Below, piece by piece: positions 44,195 through 53,275 of a stretch of DNA of 59,429 bases. Position 1 is the first letter of the stretch, and each line of letters opens with the position of its first letter. The translations under genes and the position numbers were made by a program. Source of the stretch: Burkholderia sp. S171. GTDB taxonomy: Bacteria > Pseudomonadota > Gammaproteobacteria > Burkholderiales > Burkholderiaceae. The notes beneath the pieces are model-generated. The model was not told where the DNA came from and searched no databases. It saw only the letters and a program-made list of their open reading frames with translations. The DNA lies in the NCBI RefSeq assembly GCF_009766085.1, contig NZ_LMUF01000039.1, positions 57,916 through 117,344 of the forward strand, given 5' to 3'.

Positions 44195-44913
44195 TGTCAC
44201 GCACAAAACAACTGGCGGCTGCGGGTATTGCCGGCGTCTTTCTGGCGACGTCGTTGAGCGTTCACGCGTTTGGTTTCCGCGGGGGCGCACGCACGAGTAT
44301 CCACGCACCGCCAGGAGGCGGTTTTCATGGCGGCGGCGGGGGTGGCGGTGGTGGCGGTTTTCACCCCGGTGGTCCGGGCGGCGGCCAACAGATGGGTGCG
44401 CATCCCGGCGGTGTGGGCCATAGCAGTAACGGTGGCGGTGGCGGAGGTCACAGCGGTGGCGGAAGCAACGGCGGTGGCAGTCATAACGGTGGTGGCAGCA
44501 ACGGTGGAGGCGATCACAACGGCGGTGGCAGCAACGGCGGGGGCGATCACAACAACGGTGGTGGCAATCACAACGGTGGCGGTAACAACGGCGGAGGCGA
44601 CGACCACCACAACGGCGGTGGCGACGACCACCATGACGACGGTCACCACGACGACGGCCATCACGATGATGATCATCACCACGACGATGATCACTATCAC
44701 GACGGCGGTTGGTACGCGAACCCGGTGGCAGTGGGCGTAGCGGTTGGCGTGACGACTGCCGTGGTGGTCGGCGCGACGGTTGCATCGTTGCCGCCGAGCT
44801 GTTCGAGCATCGTGGTGAACGGCCTTGCTTACCAGCATTGCGGGCCGAACTGGTATCAGCCGCAATACGTTGGAACTCAAGTGCAGTACGTCGTTGTTAC
44901 GGCGCCCAGATGA
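44191..44913 (+). CDS. Gly/His/Asp-rich exported protein
   Basis: A 240-residue secreted or envelope protein. A signal peptide ends near SLSVHAFG. Residues of about 40-140 are almost entirely Gly with Asn, Ser and His, and about 140-170 form a His/Asp tract such as DDHHDDGHHDDGHHDDDHHH that could bind metal ions. A hydrophobic segment (VAVGVAVGVTTAVVVGATVA) and a short C-terminal domain with two cysteines (SCSSIVVNGLAYQHCG) follow. AGGAG precedes the overlapping ATG. Confidence 0.72.
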   Translation: MMSRTKQLAAAGIAGVFLATSLSVHAFGFRGGARTSIHAPPGGGFHGGGGGGGGGGFHPGGPGGGQQMGAHPGGVGHSSNGGGGGGHSGGGSNGGGSHNGGGSNGGGDHNGGGSNGGGDHNNGGGNHNGGGNNGGGDDHHNGGGDDHHDDGHHDDGHHDDDHHHDDDHYHDGGWYANPVAVGVAVGVTTAVVVGATVASLPPSCSSIVVNGLAYQHCGPNWYQPQYVGTQVQYVVVTAPR

Positions 44914-44925
44914 TGGGTGTCGATA

Positions 44926-44963
44926 GCCCAGCCGGTTCTTTCATTACTCGAGACCGGTTGGGC
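44926..44963 (+). other. Imperfect hairpin after the envelope operon
   Basis: GCCCAGCCGGTTCT and AGACCGGTTGGGC can pair with one mismatch and one bulge, across a loop of 11 bases. No T-run follows, so it is at best a weak terminator or an RNA 3' end stabiliser. Confidence 0.35.
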
Positions 44964-45320
44964 GAAATGCGAGAGATCATTGCTGATCGTCCGTAGTGCG
45001 ATGCTTTTATAAGTTCGTACGCTGATCCGCTCGATCAAGCTCGATCACTGGACGCTTACGCAACGTTTTTTTCGAATTCGCAATAGTCAGCAGCGTGTCG
45101 GCCTGGAAATTCGTTCCTCGATGCAACGCACGGAGTTCGGCCCGATCGCCTCGACAGGTCATCGAATTTCCCTACTGGAAAAACGGGCTGAAAAGATGGC
45201 GCGATCGTGGATCAGGAGACACGCGTAAATTTTTTACTCAACCGCACGGGCCTGGCGGAACGCAATTCACGTTCAAGCCGGTCGTGCATGGCGATGATTG
45301 TTGTTCAACCGGAGACTCGT
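44964..45320. other. Intergenic spacer
   Basis: About 360 bases with no gene that I can support, between the Gly/His-rich gene and a small hypothetical gene. A seven-T run at 45067-45073 is not preceded by a clear stem. Confidence 0.4.
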
Positions 45321-45719
45321 ATGGACCCGAATCCGCTGCCCCTTGTCATCCGAGCACTTGAACGGGCCGCGCTGCAAAGTACGGTATTACCGTATAAACG
45401 TTTTCATGTCCTGTTTGAGCGCACGGTCCCGTTGACCCGGCGATACGAGGTGCTCGACGCCGCTCTGCGGGAACTCAACGATGGGCCCGATATTGATTAC
45501 GGTGTGCTGCTTGCATGCGACAACGGCCTGCCCGGGCCGGATTTCTTCCGCCGCTATCAGAAGCATCGATGGGACAAGTATGTCGCAGCGATGGGCGACC
45601 CGCGGTTCAAAAGCGCGACCTTGAAAGGCAAGCGCGAACTGGTTGCCGCTGAGCGCGCGAAAGTCCATTTACATGCTCTGCATGCGCGTCATCAGGAGCG
45701 TGACCGCGAGTGCGCATGA
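45321..45719 (+). CDS. Hypothetical cytoplasmic protein
   Basis: A 132-residue soluble protein with no signal peptide. Its sequence (LPLVIRALERAALQ, YGVLLACDNGLPGPDFFRRY, HRWDKYVAAMGDPRF) is well formed, and GGAGA precedes the ATG at 45321, but no family is recognised. The C-terminus is rich in His, Lys and Arg. Downstream, at 45720-45974, nothing supportable is present before the convergent operon end. Confidence 0.6.
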   Translation: MDPNPLPLVIRALERAALQSTVLPYKRFHVLFERTVPLTRRYEVLDAALRELNDGPDIDYGVLLACDNGLPGPDFFRRYQKHRWDKYVAAMGDPRFKSATLKGKRELVAAERAKVHLHALHARHQERDRECA

Positions 45720-45974
45720 CCGCCATGCGTTCGATTCATTGGAGGGGAAACCGGTCGCATTACCCAGCACGTTGTCTTGGAGCATCGGAGCACGTATATG
45801 GATTCCTGACGAGAACGAACACGAACGCGCCCGCCCAGTAGTTTTGATGGTCGGCCCGGAGCTCGCGCGCGGGCCCGGCCGACACCTGCACGCGAGCGTT
45901 CGTCCATTCAACTGGCAGCGGGACGCAAGCTTCATCGCAAGACTCAAGCAAAGTCCACTCCCTCGCGGTAGTGC

Positions 45975-48563
45975 TCAACCACCCACACCGACAAACCACC
46001 GGTAATACGGATTGCTTTCGTCGTCGCGCATGACCCGGCGTATATTTTCCTGCCACGCATCGCGATCCCCGCGATAAGCCGCGAGCCCCGCATCGTAGAA
46101 AGCCTGCAATGTGGTGCGTTCGGTTTGCACGGAGTCCAGGAACGCGTTATCCGCGCCCTGTAGCGGGGGCTCGCTGCGCAACGCCAGCAACTGGGCCAAT
46201 ACCTTGGGGAAGTCGGCGCTGCGCACCCACGCAGCGTATTCAATGCCGGGCCGGTCATCCGTTACGGGTTGCGCATCGGCGGCGTAGTACTCGAGGCCGG
46301 CGCGATCCGTTATCCATGTCGCAAGCAGTGCCGCCGGAGATGCAATACCCACCTCGCGCAACGCCGCAGCAACACCCGGTTGCGAGAAGCGTTCGCGAAT
46401 ACGCGGCACGTCGAGCTCAATCGGTTCCATTGAACCTACCAGCATCATTTCGTGCAGCTCGGTGGTCCACATCGTGGCGTAGGGAAACACTTGGACGAAG
46501 CTCTTGATCAACGCACGCGTGTCTTCCTCATTTTGCGTCGGCAGGGGCAACCATTGCGCAACAAGCCCACCCGCTTGCAGGCGCGACGCCGCCAATCGAT
46601 AAAAATCCGACGAGTACAAGTTGACGACACCCGCGGCCGATGGCGGCGGTGGTTCCAGCGTGATCAGGTCGTAGCGCTGCGAGTCGCGCAGTAGTTCGCG
46701 CCGCCCGTCGTGCAGCCGGATCTCCATGCGCGGGTCCGTGCTCACACCATAGTTACCCTTGAATTGCGGCACTGCACGCACCACAGCCGGAAGCAATTCG
46801 GCAACCACCCGGTGTTCGAGACCGGGATAAGGCAACAATGCGCCGCCCGTAATGCCCGTCCCCATGCCGATCACGAGCGCCGAGCGCGGCGTGCCGCGAT
46901 GAATGATCAGCGGCAGCATGGCTTGCAAGCGCATGTATCGTAGCGACGTCATGGCATCGCCGGAATTGGATACGCCCTGAATGTACAGGCGTTTAAAGCG
47001 ATTTTCGCCTGACCTTTGCGCGACGACCGCAACGGTTCCCCCTTCGCTTTCCGCATAGAAGGTCAGGTCACCGCCACGGGCTTGGGTGAGCATCGTGGCG
47101 AGCCGGTCTGAAGGCGTGAACACCGCAGCGCATAGCGCGCATGCGGCGAGCGCAAGGACGCACCCGCGCGCGAATAAACGGGCGCCGGAACCGCGAAAGA
47201 CTGCGATCAATCCGACTACGCTCGCCGAAAGGGCCAGTGCCGCAAGCGCATGAACGATGCCTAGCTTTGGCACCAGGACGAAGCCGGCGAGCATCGTGCC
47301 CACAATGCCGCCCGCTGTGTTCATCGCGATGACGATCCCGACATCGCGTCCTACACGGCTGCTGTTCACGCCAAGACGGATCGCGAAGGGGAACGCAGCA
47401 CCCAGCAACAAGGTCGGCACGAAGACGATGCAGAGACCTGCCAGCGTGAAGCGCGCGCACATGGCAGCGAACATGTTTCCTGTAGCCGCGAAGACTGCGC
47501 TGGCTACCCGTGCCTGTCCTTGCAACAACCATTCGCCGAGGAAGCTGATCTCGAGCAGCGCAACGAGACCTGCCGCTGCGATCAGCAGCGCGAACGCTCC
47601 CCAAGGATCGCGTGCGCGGTCGACATGACGCGACACCAATGCGCTGCCAAGCACGAGACCGCACAGGTAGGTGGCCAGCACGATCGAGAAGGCGAAGCTT
47701 CGGGTGCTGATGAACTGGACGATAGCTTGCGACCACACGACCTCGTAGCCCAGTGCGATGCCCCCGGCGAGCGCATACAGCACGAGGGCGAGGCGGGCGC
47801 GATCCGTAGCCGGAGCCGCTGAAGGTGGCGCGGCCGTGACCACAACTGGCGCATGCACGCGGCGGTTGAGAAGCAGCGCGGTCAACGCCGCAGCAGCATT
47901 CAGCGCGGCGGCGGCGAAGGCACTGCCCAACACACCGAGCGCGGGAATCAGTACAAACGGAACGACTAGCGTTCCGGCGATCGCACCAGCGGTATTGGCC
48001 GCATACAAACGACCGCCGGCCCGGCCGATATGCATGGATAACGGCGCGACTGCGCGCATCAGGACCGGCAGCGTACCGCCCATCAGGACGGCGGGAATGC
48101 CGACGAGCGCGAAGGGCAGCAACCAGGCCAGCGCACCGACATGATCTTGTAGCGCCGCGAACGGCTGAGCTGAGTGGGCGAGGCCGAGCGTTGCGCCGAC
48201 GGCCAATATCGACACACCGATTTCCATGCTTGCATAGACGCGCAGCGGATGGTGCTGGCGGTCGGCGAGCCGGCCGAATATCCATCCACCCAACGCGAGA
48301 CCCGCAAAAAAGGCGCTGACGCCTGTGGTGACCGCCAGTACTTCGGCGCCGACCACGAGTGTGAGTTGCTTGATCCACAGGACCTGATAGATCAGCGATG
48401 CCGCACCCGATGCCAGCAGAAGCAATGCCGCCCATGCGGCGTGCAAACCCGGCGCATCAGGCACGGCCGGTTGCGTGCGCTCATGCGTGCGGGTCTCACG
48501 TTGCGTACGCTCGCGTTTTTCGCGATGCGTCGCCTTGGCACGAGTAGCGAGCGTCTGGGTCAT
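45975..48563 (-). CDS. Membrane-fused spermidine synthase-like protein
   Basis: An 862-residue inner-membrane protein. Residues of about 40-560 hold many predicted membrane helices (MFS-like). The last 300 or so form a spermidine-synthase/aminopropyltransferase-like Rossmann domain, with VIGMGTGITGG and LHDGRRELLRD. The position of the usual catalytic Asp reads TLEPPPP, as in many membrane-fused homologues, so genuine polyamine synthesis is doubtful. The ATG at 48563 is used. It is last in the sulfatase operon. Confidence 0.82.
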   Translation of the reverse strand: MTQTLATRAKATHREKRERTQRETRTHERTQPAVPDAPGLHAAWAALLLLASGAASLIYQVLWIKQLTLVVGAEVLAVTTGVSAFFAGLALGGWIFGRLADRQHHPLRVYASMEIGVSILAVGATLGLAHSAQPFAALQDHVGALAWLLPFALVGIPAVLMGGTLPVLMRAVAPLSMHIGRAGGRLYAANTAGAIAGTLVVPFVLIPALGVLGSAFAAAALNAAAALTALLLNRRVHAPVVVTAAPPSAAPATDRARLALVLYALAGGIALGYEVVWSQAIVQFISTRSFAFSIVLATYLCGLVLGSALVSRHVDRARDPWGAFALLIAAAGLVALLEISFLGEWLLQGQARVASAVFAATGNMFAAMCARFTLAGLCIVFVPTLLLGAAFPFAIRLGVNSSRVGRDVGIVIAMNTAGGIVGTMLAGFVLVPKLGIVHALAALALSASVVGLIAVFRGSGARLFARGCVLALAACALCAAVFTPSDRLATMLTQARGGDLTFYAESEGGTVAVVAQRSGENRFKRLYIQGVSNSGDAMTSLRYMRLQAMLPLIIHRGTPRSALVIGMGTGITGGALLPYPGLEHRVVAELLPAVVRAVPQFKGNYGVSTDPRMEIRLHDGRRELLRDSQRYDLITLEPPPPSAAGVVNLYSSDFYRLAASRLQAGGLVAQWLPLPTQNEEDTRALIKSFVQVFPYATMWTTELHEMMLVGSMEPIELDVPRIRERFSQPGVAAALREVGIASPAALLATWITDRAGLEYYAADAQPVTDDRPGIEYAAWVRSADFPKVLAQLLALRSEPPLQGADNAFLDSVQTERTTLQAFYDAGLAAYRGDRDAWQENIRRVMRDDESNPYYRWFVGVGG

Positions 48564-48627
48564 GGGTTCATCGAAAATGAAGCCGCGTCCGCCGGCTCTG
48601 AAACCGGCGGACGCGGCAGGGGACGGC

Positions 48628-50319
48628 TTACTCCAGCCCGCGCTTCTTGAACGACTCGTCGATCTTCTTGTCCACTTGCCGCCGGACGCCATCGACGCTG
48701 AAGCTCGCCGGTCTCTGGCTAGGCGGATAGGCGACGAAGGTCTGGAGGAAGGTCGATGCCTTCATGGTCGCGATGCCGGTCAGATAAGCGTTCTTGGCCA
48801 GCCAGTCGTTGTACTGATCCGACGTAATGTCCGCTCGTTCGTACGGGTCCATGCGCAAGTTGAAGATCTTCGGCAAACGCAGACAGACGAACGGGTCTTG
48901 CCAGATGTTCAGGTTCCCCGGCGCGCGCTGCTCGCAGAAGACTGCCTTCCAGGCCATGTTGTCCTGCTCCCATCGCATGGCGACCAACTGACCGTCGTCG
49001 TCGAAGTAATAGAACTCCGTGCGCGCGCTCTTGGGCGCCTTGCCTGTCAGATACGGTAGCTGGTTGTAGCCGTCGAGGTGATCCTTGAAACTGGTGCCAC
49101 CTGCTTTCGGCGCCCATCCCTTGAGCAGCCTGTCCTTTACGCCGCCGTCACCTGCTGCGGCGAGCAGCGTCGGGAACCAGTCAAGCCCGGAGAACAGTTC
49201 GTTCGATACCTCGCCCGGCTTGATCACGCCCGGCCAGCGGATCATCGCCGGGACACGGAACGCGCCTTCCCAGTTGGAGTCCTTCTCGCTGCGGAACGGT
49301 GTCATGGCGGCATCGGGCCAGGAGAACATGTTCGGCCCATTGTCAGTCGTATAGACCACGATGGTGTTCTTCGCAATCTTCAAGTCGTCGAGCAGCTTGA
49401 GCAACTTGCCGACGTCCTGATCGTGCTCCCACATGCCATCGGCGTATTCATTGCCGGGCATGCCGCTCTTGCCTTTGAACTCGGGCCGCACGTGCGTGTA
49501 CACATGCATGCGCGTGAAGTTCATCCAGACGAAGAAGGGTGTGCCGGCCTTGGCTTGTTTGGTGATGAAGTCGGCCGCCTTGGCGCCGGTTTCATCGTCG
49601 ATGGTTTCCATCCGCTTCGCATTGAGCGGACCGGTATCTTCCACCTTGCCGTCGGCCGTGCTGTGAATGACGCCTCGTGGAGAAAAGTTCTTCACGTAAG
49701 GGTTATTCTTGTCTTGCGGCCAGTACGGGCGGTCGGGCTCTTCCTCGGCATTCAGGTGATAGAGGTTGCCGAAGAACTCGTCGAAACCATGATTGGTCGG
49801 CAGGTATTCGTTCCGGTCGCCGAGGTGGTTCTTGCCGAACTGACCGGTTGCATAACCAAGGGGTTTGAGCGCCTGCGCAATGGTCATGTCACCTTTTTGC
49901 AGACCGACGGGCGCACCCGGCGCGCCCACCTTGGATAGCCCCGTGCGCAGCGGCACCTGACCGGTGATGAACGACGAGCGGCCAGCGGTACAGCTATTTT
50001 CCGCGTAGTAGTCCGTGAACATCATCCCTTGTGCCGCAATACTGTCAATATTCGGTGTCTTGTAGCCCACCACGCCGTGCGCGTAAGCACTGATGTTCGA
50101 CTGGCCGATGTCATCGCCGAAAATCACAAGGATGTTCGGCTTGGCGCTATTTTGATTAGCGGGTTTGGCCGCGCTCGTTGCTGCGGGCGTAGCGGGTTTA
50201 ACCGCACCTTGCGTTTGAGCCGGTGCATTGGTCGGCGGGATGATCAAAGCGCAAATCACAGCGAAGGCTATAAGCGACGCCCCCGCTGCGTAGCGCCCTT
50301 TCTTGAACAAAGGTCTCAT
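48628..50319 (-). CDS. Exported arylsulfatase-family enzyme
   Basis: A 563-residue type I sulfatase. The N-terminus is a signal/anchor (ASLIAFAVICALIIPP) and a Pro/Ala-rich linker. Metal-binding Asp residues are in VIFGDDIG (about 67-72). Cys110 in CTAGR fits C-x-(P/A)-x-R and should become formylglycine. GKNHLGD and VYTTDNGPN complete the active site. The substrate (aryl, carbohydrate or choline sulfate) is undetermined. The FGE needed for activation is encoded two genes upstream. Confidence 0.9.
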   Translation of the reverse strand: MRPLFKKGRYAAGASLIAFAVICALIIPPTNAPAQTQGAVKPATPAATSAAKPANQNSAKPNILVIFGDDIGQSNISAYAHGVVGYKTPNIDSIAAQGMMFTDYYAENSCTAGRSSFITGQVPLRTGLSKVGAPGAPVGLQKGDMTIAQALKPLGYATGQFGKNHLGDRNEYLPTNHGFDEFFGNLYHLNAEEEPDRPYWPQDKNNPYVKNFSPRGVIHSTADGKVEDTGPLNAKRMETIDDETGAKAADFITKQAKAGTPFFVWMNFTRMHVYTHVRPEFKGKSGMPGNEYADGMWEHDQDVGKLLKLLDDLKIAKNTIVVYTTDNGPNMFSWPDAAMTPFRSEKDSNWEGAFRVPAMIRWPGVIKPGEVSNELFSGLDWFPTLLAAAGDGGVKDRLLKGWAPKAGGTSFKDHLDGYNQLPYLTGKAPKSARTEFYYFDDDGQLVAMRWEQDNMAWKAVFCEQRAPGNLNIWQDPFVCLRLPKIFNLRMDPYERADITSDQYNDWLAKNAYLTGIATMKASTFLQTFVAYPPSQRPASFSVDGVRRQVDKKIDESFKKRGLE

Positions 50320-50453
50320 CGTGTTGCTCCAATGACGTTGATTCCAGTCTCCGCACTACCCTGTCGGGGCAATGCGGATTGGCTTGCTCGAACCGCAAGT
50401 ACTTTGCGAATCGATGTTTCTCTCGTGCTGCTTGTTTGCCGCTTATTCGTCCG

Positions 50454-51521
50454 CTACGGCTTTGAAACGGGATAGATCGTTTGCCAGTCGTCTTTCATGC
50501 TCACCACGGTCCATCCATCGGCAACTGCTTCGTCCCAGGCTTTATCCAGCTTTCCTACCTTCGATTGCCGGTCGTAGGCGAACTCCCGCGCGGCGTCGTC
50601 GTGATGGACCAGCAGCGCGAGATGCGGACTACTGCCTGAGGCTGTGTACTGCAGCATCTGCAAATCGCCGTCCGAATTGCCGAACGCGAGAATCGGCTTG
50701 CGCCCAATGTTCCGATAGATGCCAACAGGCTTGCCCGGACCGTCATCAACGAAATCGATCTTGGGCAAACGTATAAGCGTCGGCTGACCATCGCGCAGTT
50801 CGTACCGGACAAGCTGGCTCGAACCAATCACCTGCTCGGGCGGAATGCCGTAGACCTTCCCGGCCCACGGACGCATGAATTCGATCGTGCCTCCCGAAAC
50901 GATGAACGTCTTGAACCCGTTTGCGCGTAGATAAGCGAGCAGTTCCAGTTGCGGCTGATACACAAGCTCGGTGTACGGCCGTTTGAATTTGGGGTGTCGT
51001 GCTGTCGCCAGCCAGTCTCGGATGGTCTTGTCGTATTCGTCGACGCTCATGCCGCTGTTCGCAACCGCGACCAGTTGCAGCAACTCCTTTTCGTGACTGG
51101 CAAGGGTGGGATAGTCGTGGGCAAGCAGCGCCTTGAAGGCGGGATTACTCTTCCATTCCGGATGGCTGGGCGCCGCAGCCTTGACTTGATCGAGCATGAA
51201 GAGGAACTGGAAATACAGCGGCTGCTCGCTCCACAACGTGCCGTCGTTATCGAACACGGCAATACGCTCGGCCGGCGCGACGAAGCTCGGCGACCCCTCG
51301 CGCGTGACGTCGCCGACGAACTTCGTGATCGTCTGCTTCGCGGTTCCATCGCGCCAGGACGGCAAGGCGTCGGCCGTGGCTGGCGACACCGGCTGCGTTG
51401 CGTTGGTGCTGCCCGCGCTGTCTACACCGACACAGCCTGCAAGCGACACGGCAACCAGCGCGGCGCCCAGGAGAGCGGAGGCGCGACATAACCAGTCGCG
51501 TCGTCGGTGGTAAAGCTGCAT
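50454..51521 (-). CDS. HAD-superfamily hydrolase lipoprotein
   Basis: A 355-residue haloacid-dehalogenase-type phosphatase exported to the envelope. A lipobox, SLAGC, ends near residue 29. Motif I is in FDNDGTLWSEQP (nucleophile Asp), motif II in TFIVSGGTIEF, and motif IV in FGNSDGDLQML. Phosphoserine-phosphatase-like relatives are common. Its location between the FGE and sulfatase genes suggests it acts on the same substrate or its product. Confidence 0.82.
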   Translation of the reverse strand: MQLYHRRRDWLCRASALLGAALVAVSLAGCVGVDSAGSTNATQPVSPATADALPSWRDGTAKQTITKFVGDVTREGSPSFVAPAERIAVFDNDGTLWSEQPLYFQFLFMLDQVKAAAPSHPEWKSNPAFKALLAHDYPTLASHEKELLQLVAVANSGMSVDEYDKTIRDWLATARHPKFKRPYTELVYQPQLELLAYLRANGFKTFIVSGGTIEFMRPWAGKVYGIPPEQVIGSSQLVRYELRDGQPTLIRLPKIDFVDDGPGKPVGIYRNIGRKPILAFGNSDGDLQMLQYTASGSSPHLALLVHHDDAAREFAYDRQSKVGKLDKAWDEAVADGWTVVSMKDDWQTIYPVSKP

Positions 51522-51591
51522 CAGGACTCCCTTGCAAGTGACGCCATTCGATGATCAAAACCAGTGAGTGCGGGACGTGGGGAACGTGAGC

Positions 51592-52845
51592 TTATTTGGC
51601 CGGGACGTCGGCGCGTGCAAACTGTTGCCGCTGATGCGAGTCCGCCCACGTACTCTCGTCCATCACGAGCCTGAAGCCGAGATGCGACATGCTGTTATAG
51701 GGGTCCGTACCGCGCCGCGCACTGGGCCGGTAGCTCAGGCAATAAGCCTCGTTGCAGAGAAACGAGCCGCCGCGTGTCACACGCTTGGGCGCCTGCACGG
51801 GCACACCCGCGCTTGCGTCTGCCGGGTCCCAGGAATCCTTGGGGCCCGCCGGGTTGTCGATCACGTTTCCTGTGGAAGCCTCGCGTCTGAACTGATCCGC
51901 GCGATACCAGTCGGCCGTCCACTGCCACGCGTTGCCGGTCATATCCGACAGCCCGTAACCGTTGGCCGGGAACGTTCCGACCGGGCTGGTCCCGAGCGCC
52001 CCGCCGGCCTTCGGGTTTACCACCGGAAACGACTGGAGCTGCTGGCCTTGCCAGACATTGGCCATCTGCTTGCCGTCCGGCGCGAACTGATTACCCCATG
52101 CATAGGTGGCTTGATCGAGGCCGCCCCGCGCCGCGAATTCCCATTCCGCTTCGGTCGGCAGCCGCTTGCCCGCCCACTTTGCGTAGGCCTGCGCGTCCTC
52201 ATACGAGACCTGCACAACCGGGTGGTCGTCTCTGCCGGTTATGTTGCTGTCCGGACCGGTAGGATGGCGCCAGTCCGCTCCAGGCACGTAACGCCACCAG
52301 CGTGAATAGTCTTCCAGCGGTACCGGTTGAGTCGTCCCTACGAAAACCATCGCGCCCGCCACCATCGCGCTGTCGGGCGGTTGCGGCGTGCCAGGCGGAA
52401 GCTGGACTTTCAGTGACTCCCAGTCCGGTTTTTTCTCGGCAGTTGTTACGTAGCCGGTGGCTGCCACGAACCTGGCGAATTCAGCATTGGTTACGTGGTG
52501 ACGGTCCATCCAGAAGCCGTGCACGCGGACCTTGTGCGCAGGACGCTCATTGGCCTGAGCCTGCTTGGAGTCGCTTCCCATTTCAAACTGCCCGGCCGGT
52601 ACCCAGGCCATGTCGAGCGGGCCCCGCGTGCCGTCGCCGTAGACGATCTGCGGATGCGGCGCGGCACGGGACGTAACCGCCAAGCTGACCGCAGCGCCGA
52701 CAGCAGCCGGCAGGATCACCAGCAGCGCGCCCCAAAGCAGCAGCTTGCGATAAGGTTTCGCGCGTGCTTTAGCGTCTGTCGGCGTGCTGGATGGGGTTTC
52801 GTTCGTCTCACCCGCTTTGGGCGATAACCGTTTTTGTACACTCAT
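51592..52845 (-). CDS. Membrane-anchored formylglycine-generating enzyme (SUMF1 family)
   Basis: A 417-residue FGE-type protein. A cytoplasmic N-terminal tail of about 35 residues precedes one membrane segment (LLLWGALLVILPAAVGAAVS), leaving the catalytic domain outside. The FGE-sulfatase domain spans about residues 75-395 (VPAGQFEMGSD, KRLPTEAEWEFAARGG, YGLSDMTGNAWQWTADWY). RGGSFLCNEAYC keeps both catalytic cysteines, Cys364 and Cys369, five residues apart as in human SUMF1. It should convert the sulfatase Cys110 to formylglycine. It is first in the operon. Confidence 0.88.
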   Translation of the reverse strand: MSVQKRLSPKAGETNETPSSTPTDAKARAKPYRKLLLWGALLVILPAAVGAAVSLAVTSRAAPHPQIVYGDGTRGPLDMAWVPAGQFEMGSDSKQAQANERPAHKVRVHGFWMDRHHVTNAEFARFVAATGYVTTAEKKPDWESLKVQLPPGTPQPPDSAMVAGAMVFVGTTQPVPLEDYSRWWRYVPGADWRHPTGPDSNITGRDDHPVVQVSYEDAQAYAKWAGKRLPTEAEWEFAARGGLDQATYAWGNQFAPDGKQMANVWQGQQLQSFPVVNPKAGGALGTSPVGTFPANGYGLSDMTGNAWQWTADWYRADQFRREASTGNVIDNPAGPKDSWDPADASAGVPVQAPKRVTRGGSFLCNEAYCLSYRPSARRGTDPYNSMSHLGFRLVMDESTWADSHQRQQFARADVPAK

Positions 52846-53275
52846 GGCCTGTTACCTCACGCCGGTCAGGGCATCGTGCATGGACTCTTGATAAATTCAT
52901 CTCTCGCTGCGCCAAGAGAAAATAAGTATGACTAAACACTGTCGTTATATGTGCGCAGTTGTATCTATCGCTATTCCAGTGATCTGCTCGATAGCGTCCG
53001 GACGCAAACAGCTACCCCGCGGCGTGTTTTTTCACGCGCACATGGGTCGCACCATTGCGTCTTACAAACGCGTAACTTGGCTTTCGATAGTAGTCACCAA
53101 TCTCATATTTGTTAAAAGCAGGCAACAACTTTTCCACGCCTTTTTCATGATTTTTTAAGAGGTACTGAATCTTTGACGAACGGCGTGGTGTGCTTTAACG
53201 TCTGCGCGAAGGTCTCAGTGAAACAGCGTCAGTGCCCGCGTACCCAATAATGAAACGGTTAACGGATCGGTACCC
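52846..53275. other. Divergent promoter region between FGE and MoxR operons
   Basis: About 430 bases, AT-richer than the flanks, between two divergent operons. A 76-codon plus-strand frame has no ribosome binding site or family. It must carry both promoters. I saw no obvious palindromic operator. Confidence 0.45.

Noticed and set aside
44191..44740. Alternative frames through the Gly/His-rich gene giving Val/Ala/Thr-rich proteins
   Set aside because: These are frame shadows of the GGN/CAC-rich repeat; only the frame with signal peptide, ATGA overlap and AGGAG site is supported.
45643..46005. 120-codon plus-strand frame between the hypothetical gene and the sulfatase operon
   Set aside because: It overlaps both neighbours, has a poor start and no recognisable domain, although part of it looks protein-like.
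47068..48435. 455-codon frame in another frame of the membrane/spermidine-synthase-like gene
   Set aside because: Arg/Cys-rich translation without hydrophobic segments; the gene on the same strand in the other frame has clear domains.
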